A stretch of 64,000 nucleotides of DNA, from NCBI RefSeq assembly GCF_001441615.1, contig NZ_LAXJ01000018.1, positions 1 to 64,000 on the forward strand. Reading direction: 5' to 3'. Origin of the DNA: Roseovarius atlanticus. GTDB lineage: Bacteria > Pseudomonadota > Alphaproteobacteria > Rhodobacterales > Rhodobacteraceae. The notes beneath the pieces are model-generated. The model was not told where the DNA came from and ran no database searches. It worked only from the letters and a program-made list of their open reading frames with translations. The position numbers and the translations under genes were made by a program. Shown piece by piece: positions 28,006 through 35,548 of the stretch (positions are counted from its first letter, which is position 1; each line of letters begins with the position of its first letter).

Positions 28006-29574
28006 ATGTCCGACACCACCCACACCCAAGACGCCCGGGCCGCACACGGCTCCGGTCGCACGCATCACATCAACAAGCCGCTCTTCGCCATCACCGGCGG
28101 CTTCATCGCGCTGTTCTGCCTCGTGGCCCTCTATGACCTCGACCTGCTGTCCAGCATGGTCGACGCCAGCTTCGCGGTCTCGGCAAAATATTTCGGCCTC
28201 TACTGGCAGCTCCTGCTGCTGGCCACCTTCCTCATCGGCCTCGTCCTGATCGTGCTGCCCGGCAGCAAGGCCTTGATGGGCAACCTCAGCACGCCCGAAT
28301 TCCCCGTCTTCCAATGGGGCGCCATGATCATGTGCACGCTCCTCGCCGGCGGCGGCGTCTTCTGGGCGGCGGGCGAGCCCATGGCGCATTTCCTGTCGAC
28401 ACCCCCCTATTTCGGCGCCGAAAGCGCCACGGCAGAGGTCGTCGCTCCGGCATTGGCGCAAAGCTTCATGCACTGGGGCTTTCTCGCCTGGGCCATCCTG
28501 GGTGCGCTGACCACGGTTATGCTGATGCATTACCACTATGAAAAGGGCCTGCCCATGGCCCCGCGCACCCTGCTCTACCCGCTCTTCGGCGATGCCGCCA
28601 TCAAGGGCCCCATCGGCCTCATCGCCGACGCATCGTGCATCATCGCCGTGGTGGCGGGCACCGTCGGCCCCATCGGCTTTCTCGGGCTGCAGGTCAGCTA
28701 CGGCCTCAACGCGCTCTTCGGCCTGCCCGACACCTTCGGCACGCAGGCCGCCGTCATCCTCGGCCTTGTCGCGATCTACACCCTCTCGGCGGCCACGGGT
28801 CTGTCGAAAGGCATCCAGATCCTCAGCCGCTTCAACGTGATCCTCGCAGCTCTCCTCCTGCTCTTCATCCTGGTCGCCGGCCCCACCGGCTTCATCTTTC
28901 AAAGCTTCTTCAGCGGCATGACCACCTACATCACCGATTTCTTCGGCATGGCGCTCTATCGCGGCGAGGCCGGCGTCTTCGGCGATCCGGGCTGGCTCGG
29001 CTGGTGGACCGTGTTCTTCTGGGGCTGGTTCCTGGGCTACGGCCCGCTCATGGCCATGTTCATCGCCCGCATCAGCCGCGGCCGCTCGATCCGCTCGATC
29101 GTCATCATGCTGTCGATCATCGCCCCCATCGTGACCTGCTTCTGGTTCACCATCGTCGGCGGCACCGGCATCAGCGCCGAACTCTCGAACCAGGGCGCAA
29201 TCTCCTCGGCGTTCGAGGGCTTCAACCTGCCCGCCGCCCTGCTGGCGATCACACAGTCGCTGCCTGCGGGCTTCCTCGTCTCGGTGCTCTTCCTGATCCT
29301 GACGACGGTCTTCGTGGCCACCACGGGCGACTCGATGACCTACGTGATCTCGGTCGCCATGTCGAACGAGGATATCCCCTCGCTGCCGGTCCGCATCTTC
29401 TGGGGCATCTCCATGGGCGTGATGGCCCTGATCCTGATCTACACCGGCTCGGGCGGCATCTCTAAACTGCAAAGCTTCATCGTCGTCACCGCCGTGCCGG
29501 TGTCGCTGGTGCTGCTGCCGTCGCTCTGGGACGCGCTGCGCATCACGCTCGCCAAGGGCCGCGAGGCGAACTGA
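28006..29574 (+). CDS. BCCT-family transporter (quaternary amine type)
   Basis: This 522-residue inner-membrane carrier has about 12 helices. The BCCT signature region is FFWGWFLGYGPLMAMFIARI followed by SRGRSIR. MHWGFLAWAILG matches the early family motif. BCCT proteins take up betaine, choline, carnitine or similar trimethylammonium compounds by sodium or proton symport. There is no long C-terminal osmosensing tail, so a catabolic rather than osmoprotective role is more likely. A GGGAGACAAGA leader precedes the ATG at 28006. It is 44 bases after the M19 homologue and ends before a strong terminator. Confidence 0.92.
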   Translation: MSDTTHTQDARAAHGSGRTHHINKPLFAITGGFIALFCLVALYDLDLLSSMVDASFAVSAKYFGLYWQLLLLATFLIGLVLIVLPGSKALMGNLSTPEFPVFQWGAMIMCTLLAGGGVFWAAGEPMAHFLSTPPYFGAESATAEVVAPALAQSFMHWGFLAWAILGALTTVMLMHYHYEKGLPMAPRTLLYPLFGDAAIKGPIGLIADASCIIAVVAGTVGPIGFLGLQVSYGLNALFGLPDTFGTQAAVILGLVAIYTLSAATGLSKGIQILSRFNVILAALLLLFILVAGPTGFIFQSFFSGMTTYITDFFGMALYRGEAGVFGDPGWLGWWTVFFWGWFLGYGPLMAMFIARISRGRSIRSIVIMLSIIAPIVTCFWFTIVGGTGISAELSNQGAISSAFEGFNLPAALLAITQSLPAGFLVSVLFLILTTVFVATTGDSMTYVISVAMSNEDIPSLPVRIFWGISMGVMALILIYTGSGGISKLQSFIVVTAVPVSLVLLPSLWDALRITLAKGREAN

Positions 29575-29585
29575 CACCAACACAC

Positions 29586-29614
29586 GGGGCGATCCTTGGA
29601 CGGATCGCCCCTTT
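29586..29614 (+). terminator. Rho-independent terminator after the BCCT gene
   Basis: GGGGCGATCC (29586-29595) pairs with GGATCGCCCC (29602-29611) around a 6-base loop, and TTT follows. The 10-bp GC-rich stem 11 bases after the stop is a good terminator. It ends the aldehyde dehydrogenase-M19-BCCT unit. Confidence 0.8.
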
Positions 29615-29643
29615 GCCCCTATCCTTGGCTAGGAGGAGCCGGA

Positions 29644-31335
29644 ATGGAACAAGTGGCACAGCAAAGCGTCCCGCCCCGTGACCCCAACACGGTCATGACG
29701 CTGGCCCGTCTCGGCGCCGCCCACCAGACCCGGCTCTCCTTTATGCGCCAGCTTCTGCGCCGCCTCGTGCGCGACGACTGGACCATCACCCAAACGGTGT
29801 TCGACATCGATGCGAATGGCGTCGGCCACGCAGTCTATACCGCCCAAGGCCCCGCGCACGCCTATTCGCTGGTGGCCTTCGCCCATGACCTGCCGGCCGA
29901 CAAACGCTCGGACCGCGTCATCGCCACCGCCTGGGACGCCACCTTCACGCTGTTCGACGGCATCCCGACCGACGCCGACATCGCCCGCCTGCGCGACAAC
30001 GTACCAAAGCAGGAAGCGGGCCGAGTCTCGGACCGCGAGCTGTCGCTCTCCCGCGCCAACCGCTCGGTCCGCCTCTGGGATCACGTGGTCGACGCGCTCA
30101 GCGCGGGCCACCAACCGGACGAGGAGCAAGTCCGCGCCGTCGGCTACCTGATGCGCACCACGGCGGTCTACGGCTCGGGCAAGTTCGGCGCGGCCGACCG
30201 CGAACAGACGCGCCACCGCCCCGAATGCGCCGGGCCGTTTCAGATCGAGATGCTGTCGGTCTACCTCACCCGCTGCTTCGTCATGGACCTTGTCGAACAC
30301 ATGGCCCGCGCCCGCGCGCCTGAGTCCGCCGTGCCGCTAGACCCCACCCTGCGCCGCCGCTTCGGCATCGGCAATTCCACCGGCCTCGGCATGGCGCCCT
30401 TCCTGGTGAACCACCCCGCCCTCCTCAACGCCTGGGTCGCCGCGCGGGAAGAGGCGCTGGCCCGCGTCCGCTCGGAACCCACCGCGCCAAAGGCCACCGC
30501 GCAGGGGTTCCACCGCTTCGCCGCCCGCGCGCAGATCCATGCCGAGGGCTGGCACTCCGCCCACCCCATGCAGATCCAGAAATGCACCGACCTGCGCTCG
30601 GACATGAAAGCGCTCATGGCGCACCTCGACACGGCAGACCTGACGACCGACCAGCCCTGGAACCGCCTCTGGCTCTGGGGCGAGGCGCACCTGTCCCTCG
30701 AAGGCCAGGAACAACTCGCCTCGCTGCTGATGGAACCCTACGGCGACCTCGTCGACGACTTCACCCATTGCATGGCCGCCGACGAACAGGCCAGCTTCCC
30801 CATCGACGGCACCATGCCGCTTGCCCACCTCAAGTCCATCATCGAAGACATCTACGGCTGGGCGCTGGCCACCGACTGGACCGCCCCCAAGGCGCAGGCC
30901 CGCGTCTGGTACACCTCTCAAGCCAAGCTCGAACCGCGCTTGGGCGAACGCGCGCTGGAACCCATCGAACCCTACGAGCAACCCCTCGGCCCCGGCCGCG
31001 ACGCCGTGCTGGCCCATCGCGCCCTCACAGACGCGCCGCAGACCACCGTCGCTGAATTCCTTCTGGCCCACCCCCAGCATCGCCACATCGCCCGCCGCGC
31101 CCAGATCGCCGCCCGCCTGCCCTATGCCGAGATCCGCGACAACACGCTCAGCGCCGACATGCTGCCCGTCGACATGCTGCGCCTCAAGCTCAGCTTCTTC
31201 GGCGCCTGCCATTTCGACCCCCGCTCGGACCGCTGGCTCAGGATCAACATGTTCCAGCACGCCCCCTTCCCCCACGAACTGGCGGATGCGGGCGACGACT
31301 GGACCCTGCCGCCCCTGCCGACGGGCGCGACATGA
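29644..31335 (+). CDS. Conserved-looking hypothetical protein (563 residues), unknown function
   Basis: This is a 563-residue soluble protein with no signal peptide or membrane helix. Codon use matches that of neighbouring genes, and TAGGAGGAGCC lies ahead of the ATG at 29644, so it is a real gene. No catalytic motif was recognised. The chain is rich in tryptophan, histidine and acidic residues (HAEGWHSAHPMQIQKCTDL; RLWLWGEAHLSLEGQEQLAS). Its last codon and stop overlap the start of the DUF3726-like gene as ATGA, so the two proteins probably work together. It comes after a terminator, so it is a separate transcription unit from the BCCT gene. Confidence 0.8.
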   Translation: MEQVAQQSVPPRDPNTVMTLARLGAAHQTRLSFMRQLLRRLVRDDWTITQTVFDIDANGVGHAVYTAQGPAHAYSLVAFAHDLPADKRSDRVIATAWDATFTLFDGIPTDADIARLRDNVPKQEAGRVSDRELSLSRANRSVRLWDHVVDALSAGHQPDEEQVRAVGYLMRTTAVYGSGKFGAADREQTRHRPECAGPFQIEMLSVYLTRCFVMDLVEHMARARAPESAVPLDPTLRRRFGIGNSTGLGMAPFLVNHPALLNAWVAAREEALARVRSEPTAPKATAQGFHRFAARAQIHAEGWHSAHPMQIQKCTDLRSDMKALMAHLDTADLTTDQPWNRLWLWGEAHLSLEGQEQLASLLMEPYGDLVDDFTHCMAADEQASFPIDGTMPLAHLKSIIEDIYGWALATDWTAPKAQARVWYTSQAKLEPRLGERALEPIEPYEQPLGPGRDAVLAHRALTDAPQTTVAEFLLAHPQHRHIARRAQIAARLPYAEIRDNTLSADMLPVDMLRLKLSFFGACHFDPRSDRWLRINMFQHAPFPHELADAGDDWTLPPLPTGAT

Positions 31336-31982
31336 CGTGGTCCCTGAATGAAATCGAGGCCCTCGCCCGCAAGGCCACCCGCGGCGCCGGCTACCCCTGG
31401 GGCCTGGCCGAGGAAGCAGGCCGCGCCGCCCGCTGGACCTGCGCGGCGGGCTGGCCCGGGGCTCTGGCCCTTTCCGATGTTCTGACCCGCAACGACGGCG
31501 CCCCCGCCGACACGCTTGGCCCGCAGTCCCTGGGCGAGGCATGGAGCGCCTCGGGCGGCCTCCTGTGCCCCATCGTCACCGGCGCCACCCTCTGTGATCT
31601 GGCCGCCGACTGGGCCGCAGGCCGCAGCGTGACGCTCGGCCCCGTCGCCTGGCCGCTCCTGCTGGTTCCCTACATGGTCTGGGCCGCCGACCGCACCGCC
31701 GCGCCCCTGTCTCTGGGCTGGCAAGACTGCACCGTGACGCGCGCGGACGGCAAGACGCTGCTCCACGATCCCGGCGCCGCGCTCGACTGCACCGAAACCG
31801 ACACCGTGCATCTCTCCACCACCGACGCCCGCCCCGGCACCGTGCTCACCCGGCTCTACCGCGCGGCCCCCATGCCGCAGGCGGTCGCCCTCCTCGACAC
31901 CTTCGCCCAGCGCACCTACGCTCCGGAAACCGAGGCCAGCCGCCTCACCGGCGCCGGTGCCGGTCTTAGCGACAACGACTGA
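31332..31982 (+). CDS. DUF3726-like protein
   Basis: This 216-residue protein begins MTWSLNEIEALARKATRGAG, followed by GYPWGLAEEAGRAARW. This N-terminus resembles DUF3726, a family seen in marine alphaproteobacteria. There is no signal peptide, and no enzyme motif could be read. It is translationally coupled to the preceding 563-residue protein. The DUF assignment is from memory of the N-terminal pattern and is moderately sure; the function is unknown. Confidence 0.78.
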   Translation: MTWSLNEIEALARKATRGAGYPWGLAEEAGRAARWTCAAGWPGALALSDVLTRNDGAPADTLGPQSLGEAWSASGGLLCPIVTGATLCDLAADWAAGRSVTLGPVAWPLLLVPYMVWAADRTAAPLSLGWQDCTVTRADGKTLLHDPGAALDCTETDTVHLSTTDARPGTVLTRLYRAAPMPQAVALLDTFAQRTYAPETEASRLTGAGAGLSDND

Positions 31983-31987
31983 CCGCC

Positions 31988-32056
31988 AGAAAATTCTGCG
32001 AATTTTCAAAGGCACTCCGCTTAGCCATCCGCGCCAGAAAATTCGCAGAATTTTCT
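31988..32056. repeat. 20-base inverted repeat in convergent gap
   Basis: AGAAAATTCTGCGAATTTTC at 31988-32007 is the exact reverse complement of 32037-32056, with a 29-base spacer. Each arm is itself nearly palindromic, and both are preceded by CGCC, so the element is also a near direct repeat. It starts 5 bases after the DUF3726-like stop. It is AT-rich in a GC-rich genome. It may act as a bidirectional terminator toward the convergent riboflavin synthase gene or as a protein-binding site. Confidence 0.6.
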
Positions 32057-32272
32057 CAGGCTGCAGCCTCGACACCCAAGTGGAAGGCATGGTCCCAAGC
32101 CACGTCCTGCGCATCGGCGCGCGCCCGGTCAGAGAGATTTAGAAAAGCCGGCACGCCCGAACGGTGCGTTCATCCGCAGCCCGCGACCACGGCACCGACG
32201 CGATACCGCAAAAAATACCGACGTGATACCGACGTCGATTTTGCGAAACTCAGACCGTTAACCTTTTGCGCC

Positions 32273-32860
32273 TCAGCCCGCCTCGGCCAGCCGCGCCACA
32301 TAGCGCGCCAGCGTATCGATCTCCAGGTTCACATGATCGCCCACCGCAACCCGGCCCCATGTAGTGACCTGCTTGGTATGCGGGATGAAGTTGATGCCGA
32401 AGACCGCGCCCTCGACCTCGTTCACCGTCAGCGAGGTGCCGTTCAGCGCCACCGATCCCTTGGGCGCGATGAACTTCGCCAGCGCCTCGGGCGCGCGCAG
32501 TTTCACCCGCGTGCTGTCGCCCTCGTCCTCGACGCCGACGACCTCTGCCAGGCCGTCCACATGCCCCGAAACGATATGCCCGCCCAGTTCATCTCCGACC
32601 CGTAAAGACCTTTCAAGATTAACTTTTCTGCCCTCGCCCCAGCTGTCCAGGTTGGTCTTCGACAGGGTTTCGGCTGACACGTCCACGTCGAACCAATCCG
32701 GCCCCTTGTCCACCACCGTCAGACAGACGCCGTCACACGCGATCGAGGCGCCCATATCGACGCCCGCCATGTCATAACCGGTGCCGATCCGCGCCCGCAG
32801 ATCGCCGCGCTTTTCCAGCCCGCGTATCTCGCCCATATCCGTGATGATCCCGGTGAACAT
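32273..32860 (-). CDS. ribE: Riboflavin synthase, alpha subunit
   Basis: This 195-residue enzyme converts two 6,7-dimethyl-8-ribityllumazines to riboflavin and a pyrimidine. It begins MFTGIITDMGEI, the conserved riboflavin synthase N-terminus. It has the two lumazine-binding repeats with SIACDGVCLTVVD and SVALNGTSLTVNEV and the conserved HIVSGHVDG. The ATG at 32860 has GGGAG ahead. It stands apart from ribD (44.8-45.9 kb), and no FMN riboswitch consensus was seen upstream. Its length is near the family minimum of about 200. Confidence 0.95.
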   Translation of the reverse strand: MFTGIITDMGEIRGLEKRGDLRARIGTGYDMAGVDMGASIACDGVCLTVVDKGPDWFDVDVSAETLSKTNLDSWGEGRKVNLERSLRVGDELGGHIVSGHVDGLAEVVGVEDEGDSTRVKLRAPEALAKFIAPKGSVALNGTSLTVNEVEGAVFGINFIPHTKQVTTWGRVAVGDHVNLEIDTLARYVARLAEAG

Positions 32861-33012
32861 GCCCGTCTCCCTGTGGCCTTGTCCCGACCTACCGGGCCAG
32901 CCCGCCCAAGGCAAGAACCGCCCCACCGTTCCAGGCCTTAATTTCGTCTAGATACTGGTCTATTACAGTCCAAAAGATTAAACGCAGTCATGCGTGAAAG
33001 AGGCAGAAGGGT

Positions 33013-34305
33013 ATGAGTTCAGCAACCGGCGACAACCGGGTCTTTTTGTTTTTGCAAGGCCCCCACGGCCCGTTCTTTTCCAAGCTGGCGCGCATGTTGC
33101 GCCGTGCGGGCGCGGATGTCTGGCGCGTCGGCTTCAACGCGGGCGACGCGGCCTTCTGGCGCGACCGGGCCAGCTATATCCCCTTTACCGGCACCGCCGA
33201 GGACTGGCGGCACACCTTCCGCGCCTTGGTGCAGGACAAGCGCGTGACAGACCTCGTGCTTTACGGCGATACCCGTAGCATTCACGCCCAGGCGGTCGAA
33301 GAGGCTCGTGCGTTGGGTCTCACCATCCACGTGTTCGAGGAAGGTTACCTGCGCCCCTACTGGGTGACCTATGAACGGGGCGGCTCCAACGGCCATTCGC
33401 GCCTGATGGAAATGGGCGTGGACGACATGCGCAAGGCGCTGGAAAACTCCGACATGGACACCGCGTTGCCGCCCGCGTCCTGGGGGGATATGCGCCAGCA
33501 TATCTTCTACGGCGCGGCCTATCACGGCTGCGTGCTGCTGTTTAACCGCAAGTACCGCAATTTCCGCCCCCACCGCGCCCTGACCGTGCGCCAGGAATTC
33601 GCCCTTTATCTCAAGCGGTTGGTCCTGATGCCGTTTCAGGCCATCGACCGGCGCATCGCCACCTGGCGCATCCGGCACGGCGGCTTTCCCTATCACCTGG
33701 CGCTGCTGCAACTGGAACACGACGCCTCGTTCCAGAAACATTCGCCCTTCGACACGATGACCGAATTTCTTGAAACCGTGACCGAGAATTTCGCCAAGGG
33801 CGCGCCCCGGCACCACCACCTCGTGGTCAAGGCGCACCCGCTCGAGGATGGCCGCACACCCATCCGTGCGGAACTGCGCCGCCTTGCACGCCAGCACGGT
33901 ATCTTCGACCGCGTGCATTATGTGCGCGGCGGCAAGCTCGCGCGCCTTCTGAACGAGGCGCGCAGCGCCGTCACCGTAAACTCCACCGCGGCACAACAGG
34001 TGCTCTGGCGCGGAATTCCGCTCAAGACCTTCGGCGAGGCGGTCTATGCCAAGCCCGAGTTCGTCTCGACCAAGCCCCTGCGCGATTTCTTCGCCGGCGC
34101 CGAGCGGCCCGACCGAAAGGCTTACGGCGACTATCGCCGTTACCTGCTTGAAACCAGCCAGGTCGCGGGCGGTTTCTATTCCTCCAACGGCCGCCGCCAG
34201 CTGCTGCGCCAGGCGGTCGACATGATGCTCAGCCCCGATGATCCCTATGACGCGCTGGTCACCGGCACCGCGGCTCCACGGCAACAGTTGCAGGCGGTCA
34301 CATGA
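33013..34305 (+). CDS. kpsS: Capsule polysaccharide export/Kdo-transferase protein KpsS
   Basis: This 430-residue cytosolic protein matches KpsS/LipB. It starts RVFLFLQGPHGPFFSKLAR, and has IHVFEEGYLRPYWVT and later VVKAHPLEDGR and VNSTAAQQVLWRGIPLKTF. KpsS and KpsC add the beta-linked Kdo linker that joins group 2 capsules to lyso-phosphatidylglycerol before ABC export. It opens a three-gene capsule group with the Wza-like lipoprotein and KpsC. No KpsM/KpsT/KpsE or sugar synthesis genes lie in the window, so the rest of the system must be elsewhere. AGAAGG lies ahead of the ATG. Confidence 0.92.
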   Translation: MSSATGDNRVFLFLQGPHGPFFSKLARMLRRAGADVWRVGFNAGDAAFWRDRASYIPFTGTAEDWRHTFRALVQDKRVTDLVLYGDTRSIHAQAVEEARALGLTIHVFEEGYLRPYWVTYERGGSNGHSRLMEMGVDDMRKALENSDMDTALPPASWGDMRQHIFYGAAYHGCVLLFNRKYRNFRPHRALTVRQEFALYLKRLVLMPFQAIDRRIATWRIRHGGFPYHLALLQLEHDASFQKHSPFDTMTEFLETVTENFAKGAPRHHHLVVKAHPLEDGRTPIRAELRRLARQHGIFDRVHYVRGGKLARLLNEARSAVTVNSTAAQQVLWRGIPLKTFGEAVYAKPEFVSTKPLRDFFAGAERPDRKAYGDYRRYLLETSQVAGGFYSSNGRRQLLRQAVDMMLSPDDPYDALVTGTAAPRQQLQAVT

Positions 34306-34399
34306 AGACCCGACGCTAAGACACTGGATTTTCAAACGGCTTCACGCTACGGTTCGAAAAAAGACCGAGGCAGATAAAACAGGTCGAGGAGACCGGGCA

Positions 34400-35548
34400 G
34401 TGAAAATCCAATCCAATCGATGGGCGAAGTCCGTCGCGATAATGCTTGTCGTAAGCATGGTCGCGTCGTGCAGCTTCCTCCCCCGCTCAGGCCCCAGCAA
34501 GCGCCAGATCTATTCCGGTTCCGTGCAACGATCCGGCGACGCCTTCGTGGTGTCGGTCAACGACCGCGTGACCCGCGCCACGGCCGTACAACCCGCTCTC
34601 GGCTTCACCGAGGCGTTCAAGAACGCGGGGCTTGTCGGCTCCGACACGATCCGTCCCGGCGACACGCTGGGCCTGACGATCTGGGAAAACGTCGATGACG
34701 GTCTCCTGGCCGGCGAAGGCACCAACCAGACCCTGCTGGAAGAGGTGCAGGTCGACGGGGCCGGCTTCATTTTCGTGCCCTACGCGGGCCGCATCCGCGC
34801 CGCCGGCAACACGCCCGAGGCGATCCGGCGCATCATCACCTCCAAGCTCGACGAGCAAACCCCCGACCCGCAGGTCGAGGTGCGCCGCCTCGCCGGCGAT
34901 GGCGCGACCGTGTCGCTTGTGGGCGCCGTGGGCGGCCAGGGCGTCTATCCGATCGAACGTCCCACCCGCACGCTGTCGACCATGCTGGCCGCCGCGGGCG
35001 GTGTGACGATCGAGCCCGAAATCGCGCAGGTCACCGTCATCCGGGGCGGAATGCGCTCCAAGGTCTGGTTCCAGGATCTCTTCCGCCACCCCGAATTCGA
35101 CATCGCCCTACGCGGCGGTGACCGCGTGCTGGTCGAAGAAGACACCCGCGCCTTCACCGCGCTTGGCGCCACCGGCGGGCAGGCGCGCGTGCCGTTCCCG
35201 TCGCCCACCATCTCGGCGATCGAGGCCATCGCCCAGGTCGGCGGACTTCAGGCCAACGCGGCTGATCCCACCGGCGTCTTCGTGCTACGCAACGAGCCCG
35301 CGGAAATCGCCAACCAGGTGCTGGGCCGCAACGACCTCGTGGGCGCTCAGCGGCTGGTCTACGTGCTGGACCTGACACAGCCCAACGGCATGTTCATGGC
35401 CCGCGATTTCGCCATCCGCGACGACGATACGCTCTACGTGACCGAAGCTCCCTTCACCCAATGGAGCAAAGTCATCGGCGCGCTCACCGGCACGCTCAGC
35501 GCCGTCGGCTCCATCTCGACTGCAGGCGATACGCTCAGCGGATCCTGA
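34400..35548 (+). CDS. Outer-membrane polysaccharide export lipoprotein (Wza/KpsD-like)
   Basis: This 382-residue protein has a lipoprotein signal peptide ending in VVSMVASC with the lipidation cysteine at residue 24. A Poly_export domain (RPGDTLGLTIWEN, GFIFVPYAGRIRAAG) and SLBB-type repeats (VSLVGAVGGQGVYPIE; ALGATGGQARVPFPSPTIS) follow. Such proteins form the outer-membrane channel for capsule polymer. The GTG at 34400 is chosen because GAGGAG lies 8 bases ahead and it gives a normal signal peptide; the longer frame from 34238 overlaps kpsS. The stop overlaps kpsC as TGATG. Whether it should be called Wza or KpsD cannot be settled here. Confidence 0.9.
   Translation: MKIQSNRWAKSVAIMLVVSMVASCSFLPRSGPSKRQIYSGSVQRSGDAFVVSVNDRVTRATAVQPALGFTEAFKNAGLVGSDTIRPGDTLGLTIWENVDDGLLAGEGTNQTLLEEVQVDGAGFIFVPYAGRIRAAGNTPEAIRRIITSKLDEQTPDPQVEVRRLAGDGATVSLVGAVGGQGVYPIERPTRTLSTMLAAAGGVTIEPEIAQVTVIRGGMRSKVWFQDLFRHPEFDIALRGGDRVLVEEDTRAFTALGATGGQARVPFPSPTISAIEAIAQVGGLQANAADPTGVFVLRNEPAEIANQVLGRNDLVGAQRLVYVLDLTQPNGMFMARDFAIRDDDTLYVTEAPFTQWSKVIGALTGTLSAVGSISTAGDTLSGS

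Noticed and set aside
32861..33012. FMN riboswitch upstream of riboflavin synthase
   Set aside because: The conserved RFN-element blocks could not be found in the 152-base leader region.
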